DNA of 64,000 nt from Notospermus geniculatus (lineage: Eukaryota > Nemertea > Pilidiophora > Heteronemertea > Lineidae): the NCBI GenBank assembly GCA_002633025.1, contig NMRB01000931.1:119937-183936 (forward strand). The letters are read 5' to 3'. Shown here piece after piece: positions 14,205 through 24,997 of this stretch. Every line of letters starts with the position of its first letter. The stretch's first letter is position 1. The position numbers and the translations under genes were made by a program. A model generated the notes under the pieces. It made no database searches, was not told where the DNA came from, and saw only the letters and a program-made list of their open reading frames with translations.

Positions 14205-14565
14205 CGCCGGGTGCCACTCTGGCACCCTTGAGCGTCTTGAGAAAATCCCGTTTGAACCTCAGGACACTGGCTTTATCATTGGTCCAAGAACTAAGCTTAG
14301 TACACAGGAGAAAGGGAACCTATGTAGTGTACATGTACATGTATAGCTAACCTTTGAACGGTGGGATTTACATGTACACCCTATAAAATGTATTACCAAC
14401 AGATAGAAACATGGTGCCTCCGAAGCAGACAAGCATGTTCTTAATTTTATTGGACAAAATACATGAAAACGCCGTTTCCAATTACATAACTAGTTAAAAA
14501 CTAAAAACAACTTGCTTATTTGTTACAAGGAGCTTTCTTGTACCTGGATAAGAAAAATTAAATAC
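14205..14565 (+). repeat. Half-copy of the 31.1-31.7 kb palindrome family
   Basis: Shares the order of blocks gactttatcattgg, ccaagaact, gctaac.tttgaacgg.tgg, ttacac.cccataaa, caacagatagaaaca and agcatgttcttaa with one half of 31097-31718. No gene. Confidence 0.6.
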
Positions 14566-14583
14566 AAAACAGTTCTTTCCATA

Positions 14584-15195
14584 CCAAAACGAAGATCTAA
14601 GCCCTATAAAACGCAGACCCTACTATAAAACGGAGACCCTGGTAGCTATAAACGCAGACCCTATGAATGTGTTGTATGGATGTGTTGTAAATGAACGTTT
14701 TTTTCAAATTGCATCAAAACACAGGGTTTATGTGGTCACATCTGTAAAACTTTTACAGATGTGACCACTATGTTTTATTAAAACAGAGATGGATGTCACT
14801 TTGGAGACGTGGACTTTGGCATGAAATGATAATATATATACTTTTGTAGAAAATGTGGGAAAGTAACTTTAGGTCTGCGTTTTACAGTCACCAGGGTCTT
14901 CGTTTTAGGGTCTGCGTTTTATAGTCACCAGGGTCTTCGTTTTATAGTAGGGTCTGCGTTTTATAGGTCTTGGGGCTTAGGTCTTCGTTTTATAGCTACC
15001 AGGGTCTTCGTTTTATAGTAGGGTCTGCGTTTTATAGTCACCAGGGTCGTCGTTTTATAGAAGGGTCTGCGTTTTATAGCTACCAGGGTTTTCAATTTAC
15101 AGTAGGGTCTGCGTTTTATTGTCACCAGTGTCTTCGTTTTATAGTAGGGTCTGCGTTTTATAGGTCTTGGGGCTTAGGTCTTCGTTTTATAGACA
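14584..15195. mobile_element. Foldback with tandem-repeat arms (GGGTCTGCGTTTTATAG units)
   Basis: The short left arm 14584-14667 holds CTATAAAACGCAGACCC units. The longer right arm 14873-15195 holds about seven reverse-complement units, alternating TCTGCGTTTTATAG and TCTTCGTTTTATAG, ending TATAGACACCCG. The open frame across the right arm is a tandem-repeat artefact. Arms made of short tandem units are the design known for sea urchin TU-type foldback elements. Confidence 0.7.
14732..14768. repeat. Perfect hairpin in the foldback loop
   Basis: GTGGTCACATCTGTAAAA and its exact reverse complement are separated by one base. Confidence 0.8.
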
Positions 15196-15342
15196 CCCGT
15201 TCGGATGGATGCTTTTAAAGTCGACTGAGTCCAGCAGCGTTAATGTACGCCTGGCTTACCTCCATCCAATCTGCGAATGGTATTGCCACTATTTCAGCTT
15301 GATCCGTGTGTGATGATGTTAAGTTGCTTTGTGATCGTTGCA

Positions 15343-15488
15343 TCATGAAGAAAATCAGGTCCTTTTCAAGCATCGCTCCCAAGCTCGCATTGGAAGCGAT
15401 GCGAAGAGTGCCTTAATTTCTTCAGGATGATTCAGGGCCTTGTGCGTGCGAGCTTGGGGCGATGCTAAGATGGCCTGATTTCATCATC
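15343..15488. mobile_element. Short foldback
   Basis: Inverted blocks atgaagaaaatcagg and agcatcgc(t)cccaagctcgca on the left match gcgagcttggggcgatgct and cctgatttcatcat on the right. Confidence 0.6.
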
Positions 15489-15599
15489 CAGACAGGCCAA
15501 ACATGCCGTGTAACGTTTTTTTTTTCTGTGTGATTTCCATTGTTCGGAACACACTCGGAAACGAACTCGCTCTACTGTATTGTCACACTGGCACACGGG

Positions 15600-15790
15600 C
15601 CTCACTGAAAAACGTTACACCAGTGTAACATATGTGAGTGTTTCTGTAGCTCAGTGTTCCCCAATAATAGACGCGGCCTAGAATGGTTATTGTTGGGTTA
15701 GTTGCCGCTTAATCCGTCAGGAGGGAAACAATGAGAAAAACACAGAAGTACGGGGAACACTGATCGACGTTACACCGGTACTCGTGTTCC
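15600..15790 (-). repeat. Dispersed repeat, inverted copy of 2890-3055
   Basis: Starts near CACTGAAAAACGTTACACC and carries the same blocks as 2890-3055 in the opposite orientation. A related end is at about 21880-21905. Confidence 0.75.
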
Positions 15791-16103
15791 CGAATTTGCC
15801 CAGTCGACTTCTCAATGGGGACGATAGCCGACATTTTCAATAGGTGTCACTAGTTGTTAGATCTATTGAAATGAAACTGACATCCCGGTCCTGATCAATT
15901 TCCCACACCAAAGGCGTCCATTGTATTAGGACCGGGTTTCGGTGTGCTGCCCTCTGACCCTCACCGCGGAATAACCATTACGATGCTTACTAGGTAGGAC
16001 GATTTCCATTGAACATGAAACCCTGACTAGGCCTTTCATAACTTGGCCTGGGTTGTGTATATTCAAAAATTCGCGTGCTTGGCATGTTGGCCGTGGTGGC
16101 CGG
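15791..16103. other. Gene-free stretch
   Basis: No coding sequence or clear element. The ccggtcctga / aggaccggg blocks near 15886-15940 form a weak inverted pair. Confidence 0.4.
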
Positions 16104-16432
16104 ATAAAGGCGGTGACAGACTGGTCCGTTCCGTGTGCGATACGTATCCGTCAAGCACGTGTCCGACACAGCAAAAAACGGAGGGCCGTGACAGATTGGT
16201 GCGACAACTCTACAGCACACAGTCATTTTAGCCATTGTTGCCTATCAAGAAGGAAGCGATTCGTCCGACTCGGAATAATAGGATTAATAGGAATAATGTC
16301 CATAAAAGGTCAGCGTTGTGTATCCGCAGTCCGTAAAAATCGCCCACCCGATTGATTCGGTGTGGGATAACGTGCCGTGTCGGATCGGATACGCACCAGT
16401 CTGTCACATCAAAAGGAAAAAAACAAGATGAC

Positions 16433-17602
16433 ATTGTAAATGTAGTATGGTTCCCGATGTACAGGTACTTCTACATGAACGGTGCATTGATAGAGATCAA
16501 GATACATTGGTCAGAATCAGATACATTGATAGAGATCAGGACGCATTTGACAGAGATCAGGATACCTTGATTGATGAATTGTACGATGAATCTCACAGAA
16601 CTTGATCTCATGCCAATAACTCATCCCATGGTTGTCCTTCACCTTGACCTGGATATCTGATCATCAAGGTCATTGCATAATCGAAATGGGCATCATCAGT
16701 AACCTAAATATGGCTGATGTCATGCCTCTACCTCTACCACAGGCAGAGATATTTCAAATTATCTACTTTGACCTTGACCTTGCCCTCTGATCATCAAAGT
16801 CGTTGCATAATCGAAATGGGTATTCTCAACAAGCTAAGTATGGGTGTTATCAGACCTCTACCACTACCACAGACAAAGATAGGCTATTTCAAATTATCAC
16901 GTTTGACCTTGACCTCTGATCATCAAGGTCATTGAATAATTGAATTGGGCATCCTCAATAACCTAAGTATGGATGATATCATCATGCCTCTACCTCTAGT
17001 ACGGGCAGAGATATTTCAATATATTATCAAGTTTGATATACATGTATCAAAATCTCATGATATCTCAATCACCCAGACACGTGAGGCTGGGAATTTTAAC
17101 ATAGTCATGTCCTTGGATAAGCAGGCATGAACGTAGACTTGTTTCATGTTGATCAGTGGACAATATGGCAAGTTATTTCAAAATATCAAATTTATGATAT
17201 CGATATCACCATGACCCCAACATCATAGATCAAAAGTAATCAGCTCATTCGATTCCTAGGGTATGAAAACCTAAGGGTAGAACTTGTTTCTGTTGCTCTA
17301 GGTGTTAAAGGAGCCGAGTTATGGAATTAGATAAAAGCGTGACGGACAAAATAAGTCTGATATGTTGATTACATCATGATGGAGGCATCTGATGTTGAAA
17401 ATGATTAGCTCATTGGATTGCCCAGGTTGACAAACCTAGGCGTAGGATGTGTTACCAGAGCTGCAGCTGTTGAAGGAGATGAGATATGAAGGCGTGACGG
17501 ACAGGACACACAGACAGACAGACAGACAGACAGACACACACACACACACACACACCATGACCAAAAACAATATGGTTCCCGATCTTAGTGATCGGGAACC
17601 AT
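16433..17602. repeat. GGTTCCCGATC repeat with ~115-bp tandem units (inverted copy 56176-57000)
   Basis: Between a left block with tacattg/atggttcccgat and a right hairpin ggttcccgatc..gatcgggaacc (17574-17600) lie about three to four units containing ATCATCAAGGTCATTGCATA, taacctaagtatgg and cagagatatttcaaatta. The opposite-strand copy is at 56176-57000. Confidence 0.75.
17511..17555 (+). repeat. CAGA/CA microsatellite
   Basis: About seven CAGA units followed by about ten CA units, at the same place in the element as the TG/TGTC run near 56225-56285 in the inverted copy. Confidence 0.9.
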
Positions 17603-18377
17603 AATGAGTAGAAAGTGATTCAAGCGGAGCAGCGGACCGGGCCGTATACGGATCGTATACGGACCAGTCTGTCACCGCCTTAAAGTGGAAGTCACACATA
17701 CACGACGCACGGCCCGCGCACTGAAAATCAATGAAAAAATGGAAGTGCGTCGTTGTGCGCCCAACTTTTCTCAGGATTCGGGAGATGCTGAGCGAGTTAA
17801 CAACGAATGCACAGCGTGTTGCCAGCGCGCTGCGCGTATATAGGGCGCAAACAGAGCGCATATATAAGCGTATGCAGGCGCACACGTTCGAATGCACAGC
17901 GTGTTGGTAACGCACGGAACGAATGGCCCGCGTATGTGCATCGCACATTCAACGTACAGCCAGCGAAAGGCAGTGGTCACGTGACCGCGCGGTTCTTCTT
18001 GCATGCCGTCAATGCAGAGCAGCCACGAGTGCACAACTTCATTCTGATTCTTCATATATTCTATTCACACACACACACATATACACACAAATATAAATTA
18101 ATTGTTCCAATGGTGTCAATAGAAGGTTTTTTCGGCGGCGGGGAGTGAACAAGAAAAGTTACCCCTTCATTTCATTTTTTATGATGCATAAAGTCATATG
18201 AGCGCCACCCAACGTTTGTTGGATGATATAAGCTTCGCGTTTTACTTTCTGATCTTCGTGTTTTGCAACCTTCATTAAAAGCACCAGCCAACGACTGTAA
18301 GACGACTTACAGCCTCCTTGTTTAGCTTTCTGAGCTTCGTGTTTTCAAACCTCCGTTTGTCACACACAACCTCCAAT

Positions 18378-19194
18378 ATGGCAAGCGGTTTGTTCATTTA
18401 TTCCATAAACTAAGTTTTTGCTCTGGAAACTTAGTTTATGGGTAGGGTCCAAAAACTAAGTTTTTGCTCGCATAACTATGGTTTTGCTCTTGGAGCTCAT
18501 GTTTCAACTCCAGAACTGTAGTTCCAAGACCAGATGGACAAAAACTTAGTTTCTACTCGCCAAAAACTTAGTTTGTGGATGGTAAGGCCAGAAACTTAGT
18601 TTCTGCGGCTAAAAACTTAGTTTCTGAGCAAAAACTAAGCTTCCAATCTGTTCTGCGTCCCCCGGAACTATCATTATGCCCCAGAACTAACATTCTGGTC
18701 CAAAAACCAAGTTTCTGGATGCAAAAACTTAGTTTCTGGGCAAAAACTAAGTTTTTAACCGTAACCTATGTTTTATACCTCGGCTCCATTATCCAACCTG
18801 TGCTCACATTATGTATTGTACGATCGGGGACGAGGTATAAAACAATAGTTCTTATAACTTGTGTTTTATACCTCGTCCCCGATCGTAGAATGCGTATACT
18901 GTGTGCAGAAGTGTGATAATGGAGCCGAGGTATAAAACATAGGTTACGGTTAAAAACTTAGTTTTTGGCCGCAAAAACTAAGTTTCTGGCCGTACCGTCC
19001 ATAAACTGAGTTTTTGCCGAGCAGAAACTAAGTTTTTGTCCATCTGGTCTTGGAACTACAGTTCTGGAGTTGAAACACGAGTTCCAAGAGCAAAACCATA
19101 GTTATGCGAGCAAACACTTAGTTTTTGGACCCATAAACTAAGTTTCCAGAGCAAAAACTTAGTTTATTGAATAAATGAACAAACCGCTTGCCAT
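18378..19194. mobile_element. 817-bp foldback built of AAACTTAGTTT-type units
   Basis: The ends ATGGCAAGCGGTTTGTTCAT / ATGAACAAACCGCTTGCCAT are exact inverted copies and both sides are flanked by AAT (18375-18377, 19195-19197), a possible target duplication. Each arm has many AAACTAAGTTTTTG/AAAACTTAGTTT units. The centre is a second palindrome built on GTTTTATACCTCG and GGGGACGAGGTATAAAAC. Confidence 0.85.
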
Positions 19195-19524
19195 AATCGC
19201 TACAAGCATCTTGTTTTGCTTCCTAAAGAGCGGCTTACACATGCAACTTTTCACATGCAACTTCATGCTCCTCACTAATGCTTCAAATTGTCCATTTTCA
19301 TACAAGAGCAATCAAGCTGCTACACAGCCAACTTGCCTCCATTTTGCGGGGGGGGGGCAGTGCCTGATTTTCCTCCAGATCCAGAGGATTCCCGCCAAAA
19401 TTCCCGCAACTTATTGCGAACTGTTGCAACTACGTAGATCACGCTGGATGTTGCTATGTGTAAACGTCACAGGTAGACTGCAACAAGTTGCAGGTGCTGC
19501 AACTTAACCTAGTGTAACCCCCTC

Positions 19525-19665
19525 ATAAGCTCCGTGTTTTGTCGTATAATCTCAGTGTTTTGCAATATAACCTTCGTGTTTTGCTGTGTATCCTCCGTGT
19601 TTTGCCAAAAAACGTCCGTGTATTGGCTTGTAACCTTCCTGTTTTGCAACGTCTGTTATTTGCTG
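19525..19665 (+). repeat. Tandem ~24-bp TCCGTGTTTTGC-type repeat
   Basis: About six imperfect units with the core CGTGTTTTG. Weaker relatives are near 18235-18350. Confidence 0.6.
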
Positions 19666-20172
19666 GAATAGCTGCCCATACCCCAAGGCTACACGCTGCG
19701 TACACGCTTTGAACACGCAAGGAACACCCTAGAACAACGCTGGGCGCGCTACAGATTCGTTCAGCACTCGTTCAGCACGCCCGTATTCGCTGCCCGTTCG
19801 CTGAACATGCGTTAGAAACGCGCCTGGTGTGCGATAAATGTGCGCTAGGTGTACGCTTCACCTCAGCCGACGAACATACAACGAATACCCAGCGTATGCG
19901 CAGCGTGTGTTTTGCGTTGGTCCAGCGCGCTCTGCGCGTGTCTGGCGTCCTTCCGGCGAGTACATTCATGCGTCGAGCTCCGCGCACATTTTTGTGCATG
20001 CACAAAAATCCCGACGCACAAGAGCGAATGACAACGAATGCATAGCGTAGGTCCAGCGCGCTTGACGAACGAGTAACTAATGCTGCTGCACACCCAGCGA
20101 AAGACAACGTACTGACCAAAATTGCTATTTTGTCAGTGCGCGGGCCGTGCGTCGTGTATGTGTGACTGGGCC

Positions 20173-20310
20173 ATAAGGGCTGATTCATACTCGCTTGCGG
20201 ACCGTCAAGCGCATGAAACTGATCGCAGGTTTCCACGACGTGAATGTGCACACGCAGTGAAATTGATCATAGTCGGCGCAAAATCCGGACGGAGTATGAA
20301 TCAGCCTTAA
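20173..20310. mobile_element. MITE with AAGGGCTGATTCATACTC ends, copy 1
   Basis: AAGGGCTGATTCATACTC and GAGTATGAATCAGCCTT bound a 138-bp unit that is repeated almost identically at 20461-20597. Confidence 0.8.
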
Positions 20311-20460
20311 GCCAAGCGCACATATCCGACAAAACTCAATGCGTTAGGGGTGTCTGTTAAAATCGACTGTCCTGGTTGAATGACGAGTCGACAGCGTTGG
20401 GTCAGTCGACTTTAAAAACACCCCTAACGCATTGAGTTTTGCCGCAAATGTGCGCTAGAC
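20311..20460. mobile_element. Hairpin element between the two MITE copies
   Basis: The inverted arms AAAACTCAATGCGTTAGGGG and its complement enclose a loop with gtcgact words. The ends carry agcgcacat/atgtgcgct blocks like those of the next family. Confidence 0.65.
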
Positions 20461-20597
20461 TAAGGGCTGATTCATACTCGCTTGCGGACCGTCAAGCGTA
20501 TGAAACTGATCGCAGGTTTCCACGACGTGAATGTGCACACGCAGTGAAATTGATCATAATCGGCGCAAAATCCGGACGGAGTATGAATCAGCCTTAA
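20461..20597. mobile_element. MITE with AAGGGCTGATTCATACTC ends, copy 2
   Basis: Nearly identical to 20173-20310 in the same orientation, which implies a recent duplication of the segment or of the element. Confidence 0.8.
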
Positions 20598-21012
20598 AGC
20601 TAAGCGCACATGTCCGACAAAAAGCCTTCCGAAATGTGTACGTTTATCGGATCCGTTCACCGGATGCACTTTAACGCACGGCAAAACCGCGCACATGTAT
20701 GCGATAAAATTCGCAGCACCGACGGATGTCAGTTTTTCCTTCATTGGGAAAATCGAAGGGTTATCCCAAAATTACGTCATTATAAAGGAATTCCTTTCCG
20801 AATACCGGACGGCAACAGTTATTTTTGACGGATGAATGGAACATGTTCCAATCGTCCGATATCGCATGCGTTACTCAATTCGTTCCGAATGTTAATAACG
20901 GCCATGTGCGGTGGCATGTGTCAATCAATGTGTCCCATTTCGATCCGGTAACGGATCCGGTAAACGTATACATTTCGGAAGGCTTTTTGTCGGACATGTG
21001 CGCTTAGCTTTA
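20595..21012. mobile_element. TIR element AGCTAAGCGCACATGTCCGA, copy 1 (empty site)
   Basis: The ends TTAAAGCTAAGCGCACATGT and its complement bound about 415 bp with inverted CCGACAAAAAGCCTTCC blocks. This copy lacks the 21288-21534 insertion. It is joined end to end with copy 2. Confidence 0.8.
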
Positions 21013-21676
21013 AGCTAAGCGCACATGTCCGACAAAAAGCCTTCCGAAATGTATACGTTTACCGGATCCGTTCACCGGATGCACTTTAACGCACGGCAAA
21101 ACCGCGCACATGTATGCGATAAAATTCGCAGCACCGACGGATGTCAGTTTTTCCTTCATTGGGAAAATCGAAGGGTTATCCCAAAATTACGTCATTATAA
21201 AGGAATTCCTTTCCGAATACCGGACGGCAACAGTTATTTTTGACGGATGAATGGAACATGTTCCAATCGTCCGATATCGCATGCGTAAAGGGCTCCGCAG
21301 ACTGGCGATTTTTCGAGCGATTTTCTAGGCGACCGCCCTTGCGACCAGAGAGGCGACTGAACATATTTTTAGTTTTTTTAGTTTTTGTTGACTCGTTTGC
21401 GACAAATGCTTATTTGGAAGGTCAGTGATGTCGTGGATAACATCACTGATCGACCTCAAAGGTAATTATTGCAGGCGACGTAGTAGTCGCATCGGTAGTC
21501 GCCCCTATTTCAGTCGCCAGTGTGCGGAGCCCTTTACTCAATTCGTTCCGGATGATAATAACGGCCATGTGCGGTGGCAAGTGTCAATCAATGTGTCCCA
21601 TGTTAATCCGGTAACGGATCCGGTAAACGGATACATTTCGGAAGGATTTTTGTCGGACATGTGCGCTTAGCTTTAG
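21009..21676. mobile_element. TIR element AGCTAAGCGCACATGTCCGA, copy 2 (occupied)
   Basis: Almost identical to 20595-21012 apart from the 247-bp insertion at 21288-21534 and scattered substitutions. Confidence 0.8.
21288..21534. mobile_element. MITE with AAGGGCTCCGCA ends, nested; TA target
   Basis: The ends AAGGGCTCCGCAGACTGGCGA-type/TCGCCAGTGTGCGGAGCCCTT-type are inverted and flanked by TA (21286-21287, 21535-21536). The uninterrupted version of the site (gcatgcgttactcaattcg) is in copy 1 near 20865-20883. Confidence 0.85.
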
Positions 21677-22067
21677 TCATAGTATACAGTAGGTATCCGT
21701 CCTTCAAGTCGCCTCGTGAAGGATCGGAACGAGAATACCTCGGATGCAGGTGTAATATTTTTCGGTGTGTCCGTTTTTCTGTGTTCCATTTTTTGGAACA
21801 CACTAGGAAACATCCTCACTGCTCCTCCTGTGTCGCTCATTGTCATGTCGCGCCTTATTCGGTCAGTGTCACACGGGCCACACTGAAAACCGTTACACCG
21901 GTTATATTGTTCAATGAGGTATTAGAATATGGCAAAAGAGACTATGACCATTCGAATATAACCACATAGCGACCTATTGTCTTTCTCCTCTGGTACACCT
22001 GGTTGAACTGGGCGGCACTCCGGTTTGGATGTGCTCCTCGTACTACGAAAGCCCAGAAGGCTCATGC

Positions 22068-22262
22068 GAAATTCAAAATTCGACTGCGAAATTCAGAACT
22101 TGACTGCGAAATTCAAAACTCGACTACGAAATTCAAAACTCGACTGCGAAATTCAAAACTCAACTGCGAAATTCAAAACTCGACTGCGAAATTCAAAACT
22201 CGACTGCGAAATTCAAAACTCGACTGCGAAATTCAAAATTCGACTGCGAAATTCAAAACTCA
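22068..22262 (+). repeat. 20-bp tandem array, about 10 units
   Basis: The unit GCGAAATTCAAAACTCGACT is repeated about ten times with single-base variants. Because 20 is not divisible by 3, any open frame across it cycles through three unit translations; these are artefacts. Confidence 0.95.
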
Positions 22263-22324
22263 GTCAAGCCAATCAGAGCCCTTCTTACATCCACTGAAAT
22301 GACGACATTCGTACACACGCCATC

Positions 22325-22397
22325 TTAAAGCTGACGTGAATGAACAAAAACTGGCGATTCCAGCTTTGAAAAAGACCACCACTACACGGTGGTGGTC
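22325..22397 (+). repeat. TTAAAGCTGACGTGAA end fragment plus hairpin
   Basis: An isolated end of the 8680-9323 foldback family, followed by the hairpin GACCACCACTACACGGTGGTGGTC-type at 22374-22397 (12-bp arms). Confidence 0.6.
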
Positions 22398-23751
22398 AAG
22401 AGAAATACAAACGACCATAAGGCACTTTCAAAGTACCCACAGAACCTGATAGACTACCAGCACATTTGGTGGCGCCACTGTATTCTCCATGAGTCGGTTA
22501 CATCCGCATGTTGAATAGTCCCTTGAAACGACGACAATTTTGCTTGTAATTCAACTTACATCGTGTACATAGCTGATGAATATATTTATTCCATCATTAA
22601 ACAGGCGTTAAACCGGTGTTTATAGCAGGTTTTTCGGTGTTATTGGTGATCTACTTTATAACGACATCTCGGCGTTTTCCGGCCATTTTGGTTGTCACAT
22701 GACCAGATGAGATCACATGACCATTGAAAATAAGTAGTCTCTGCAGTATGGCGGCCATGATACATCAGAGTCAATGACGTTGAATTATTCATGACTCTGT
22801 GGTTCAGAGTGAGCAGCGAGGCACAGTTTTTCTTTTTATTTCCATTGATAACAATTGCTTTGGCACCAAAATTTTTACACCAAAATTATCTTGCTGTCCT
22901 TTGAACTGATATTTTTGTGAAAGTTTCAATTTTCATTAAAAAAAGTGATTTTTTTATTCGTGATTTGTTGGTGATCGCACCTATGCCATCTTGAAGCACA
23001 TTTGTTTTTGAGTAGAATCTAGCTTTCGGATTCTATGGATCTGAAGGGGGGGGGACAAAGTTACAGAGGGACTTTTGCAGTGATTTTTGTTCGGTTTGCC
23101 AAGTTCGATCTTCCACGAGCTCGTCCGTATTTCATACCGACCAAGTGTTGAATATTCATCAGTTCTCCGTCACAAAGCACACGCTCGGGGGAAACCACAT
23201 TGATTCCGTTGCATCACTATTATTGATTGTATTGTGCACTATGGTTTAGTTTTGAAAGGGCAAACATGCTTTGTGGTTAGCTGTCTGCGGTAATCGCCTA
23301 TAAACGTCATCCGGGCCCACTTATGCTTTATTGTTATTCACATTATTTCTTATTGAAATTCCAAAGGCTCGGTCAGATAGGCCAAGTATGAATAGCGATT
23401 ATTATTCGTGATCCTGAACGTGCCGCGTCACTACTGGTTGGTTATGAATGTGGTGTCAGACTGGCAACTGGAAAACCCTAAAATTGCTTGTAACAAACCA
23501 TCAATAACTCGGTTGCAGAAGCTTCAATTCTTTATTTCAAAATATCATTGTGTTTGGAAACAGTAGAGCTGTAAAATGCTCAGGTTATCGATTTTGCGAA
23601 GGCGATAATAAAAAACCTCATTTTTTGATCAAATTTCAATCTTTCACCAAAAAGTCTCTAAACTGTATACCTCGGTCATTTCAGTGGGAAGAGGTGCCGA
23701 AGCAGTTGTTATGAGCGAGTCTAAAACGAAAACGTGCGTTTCATTAATAAT
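22398..23751. other. Gene-free stretch
   Basis: I found no coding sequence, tandem array or clear inverted repeat here apart from short simple runs. It is the longest stretch in the upstream half without an element I can name. Confidence 0.4.
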
Positions 23752-23880
23752 AGGGAGGTTTCGCAAGCGCCCGGTTAGGCCATACGACGACGTTTATCTA
23801 TTGTTTGGGTATACCCACACAATAGATAAACGTCGTCGAAGGCATGGTAGTGCCTAATCGGGTGCTTGCGAAACCTCCCT
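23752..23880. mobile_element. Palindromic AGGGAGGTTTCGCAAGC MITE
   Basis: The arms AGGGAGGTTTCGCAAGC / GCTTGCGAAACCTCCCT extend through the CACAATAGATAAACGTCGTC block. Same end style as 5659-5787. Confidence 0.8.
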
Positions 23881-23975
23881 ATTAAAAGAAATATTGAATT
23901 TAGTCGCTGTCTATTAACTTTTGACTAAGGGTGTACATTGCATGTATGCAGCCTACTCTATAGTTCACTGCATGT

Positions 23976-24265
23976 ACATGTGCTAGCACTAATTCCTTGT
24001 CTGTGATTGGCTGATTTTATGATGGTCATTAAATCGATTTAATGATGGTCATTAAATCGATTTAATGATGGGCATAAAATGAATATGTGCTAGCACTAAT
24101 TCCGCGTTTGTGATTGGTCGATTTTATGATGGTCATAAAATCGATTTAATGATGGTCATAAAATGAATATGTGATAGCACTAATTCCGCGTCTGTGATTG
24201 GTCGATTTTATGATGGTCATTAAATCGATTTAATGATGGTCATAAAATGAATTTATGATGGTCAT
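23976..24265 (+). repeat. Tandem ~95-bp repeat, 3 copies, with ATGATGGTCAT(A/T)AAATC units
   Basis: The GTGCTAGCACTAATTCC start and TTTATGATGGTCATTAAATC units recur three times. Inner sub-units (ATCGATTTAATGATGGTCAT) also repeat. Confidence 0.85.
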
Positions 24266-24834
24266 ATAATATGAATAATGTCCCACCTCGCCTGCCATAG
24301 GCGTGAGCATGGTGAGAGGTTAGACAATCTCCATCCACGCAGGCATCTATCGTAATACCTCTGCCACACCAGCTGCCGTAGCCTCGTGGCTATCCAAACT
24401 TTTTCTCCCAAATGATGACAAATACTTGTCATTTCGGCGTGATCAACAAAAAGAACCTTTGTTATTAATTGTATATTGTTATACATGTATTTACGTATCA
24501 AGGGAATGAAATTTCTCCTTCGTAAGTTAGAGTGGAAACTCCCAAAAATAGCCTTTTGCAAGCTCTCAAATTTCTAATATCTAAAACAATAGGCCACAAT
24601 ATTTGCCAAATACCACACAGACACGGGTTTATAATACAAAAATCATCCCCTCCAAATTTCAGCTCGAAAGGTTGTACCATGGCTGAGAAAATCCGCGAAC
24701 ATAAACCGTGAAAGAAAATCAAGGATGATAATAATGGTCACTCTAGTGAACCAATACATATCTATTTTTGACATTAGTCATATGAATAGCTCAGGTGCAC
24801 TAAAAACGGTTCTCATCTTCTCATCCTCTTTGGT
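24266..24834. other. Gene-free stretch
   Basis: Open frames of 70-100 codons on the minus strand show no recognised motif or paired splice sites. No repeat was identified. Confidence 0.35.
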
Positions 24835-24923
24835 TCAGAATTTGAAGATGCTTTTAAGTATGCGACCTCCCGTGAAACCAGAAGCTAATCCGCCAAAGAA
24901 TTCACCGACGCCACCCCAAAATC
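24835..24923 (-). CDS. Possible terminal exon, glycine/phenylalanine-rich, unknown
   Basis: On the minus strand a good acceptor (tttatctttttcag) ends at 24924 and is followed by an in-frame stretch FWGGVGEFFGGLASGFTGG, then RILKSIFKF and TGA at 24835-24837. The composition looks protein-like (Gly at regular places, hydrophobic/aromatic between), as in a small membrane-associated tail. No upstream exon was found on this strand before the repeats at 24998 onward, and the family is not recognised. It could be chance. Confidence 0.2.
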
Positions 24924-24997
24924 CTGAAAAAGATAAAAAACAAAATCATTATTCACATAATCCGGCAATGATTTGACCAAATCAAAGAATCAGAAAA

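Larger units (their letters stand above)
16104..17686. mobile_element. Composite bounded by AAGGCGGTGACAGACTGGTC inverted ends
   Basis: AAGGCGGTGACAGACTGGTC at about 16106 is matched by GACCAGTCTGTCACCGCCTT ending at 17684. Related shorter ends occur at 16190 and 16398. The 16433-17602 repeat lies inside, so this looks like nested insertion. Confidence 0.55.
17687..20170. mobile_element. ~2.5-kb TIR element carrying a nested foldback
   Basis: The left end (tcacacatacacgacgcacg, gcccgcgcactga) and the right end (tcagtgcgcgggc, cgtgcgtcgtgtatgtgtga) are inverted. The arms contain GCGC/ACGCAGCGTGT-rich blocks on both sides (17790-17960, 19690-20110). The interior holds the 18378-19194 foldback and TGTGTTTTG repeats. 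No transposase is recognised. Confidence 0.6.

Noticed and set aside
14970-15218. Frame with repeated FYSYQGLRF/GSAFY units
   Set aside because: Translation of the tandem arm of the foldback at 14584-15195.
17436-17948. 170-codon minus-strand frame with Cys/Val run
   Set aside because: Crosses the CA/CAGA microsatellite and a TIR element; the run is microsatellite translation.
20610-21243. Duplicate 72-codon frames MSDKKPSEM...
   Set aside because: Identical because they lie in two copies of one TIR element; no protein family recognised.
22068-22262. Possible CRISPR array
   Set aside because: Contiguous head-to-tail 20-mers with no unique spacers, in a eukaryotic genome.
22003-22302. Repetitive frames with EIQNST/RLRNSK units
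   Set aside because: Arise from the 20-bp tandem array; two frames give the same three-unit cycle.
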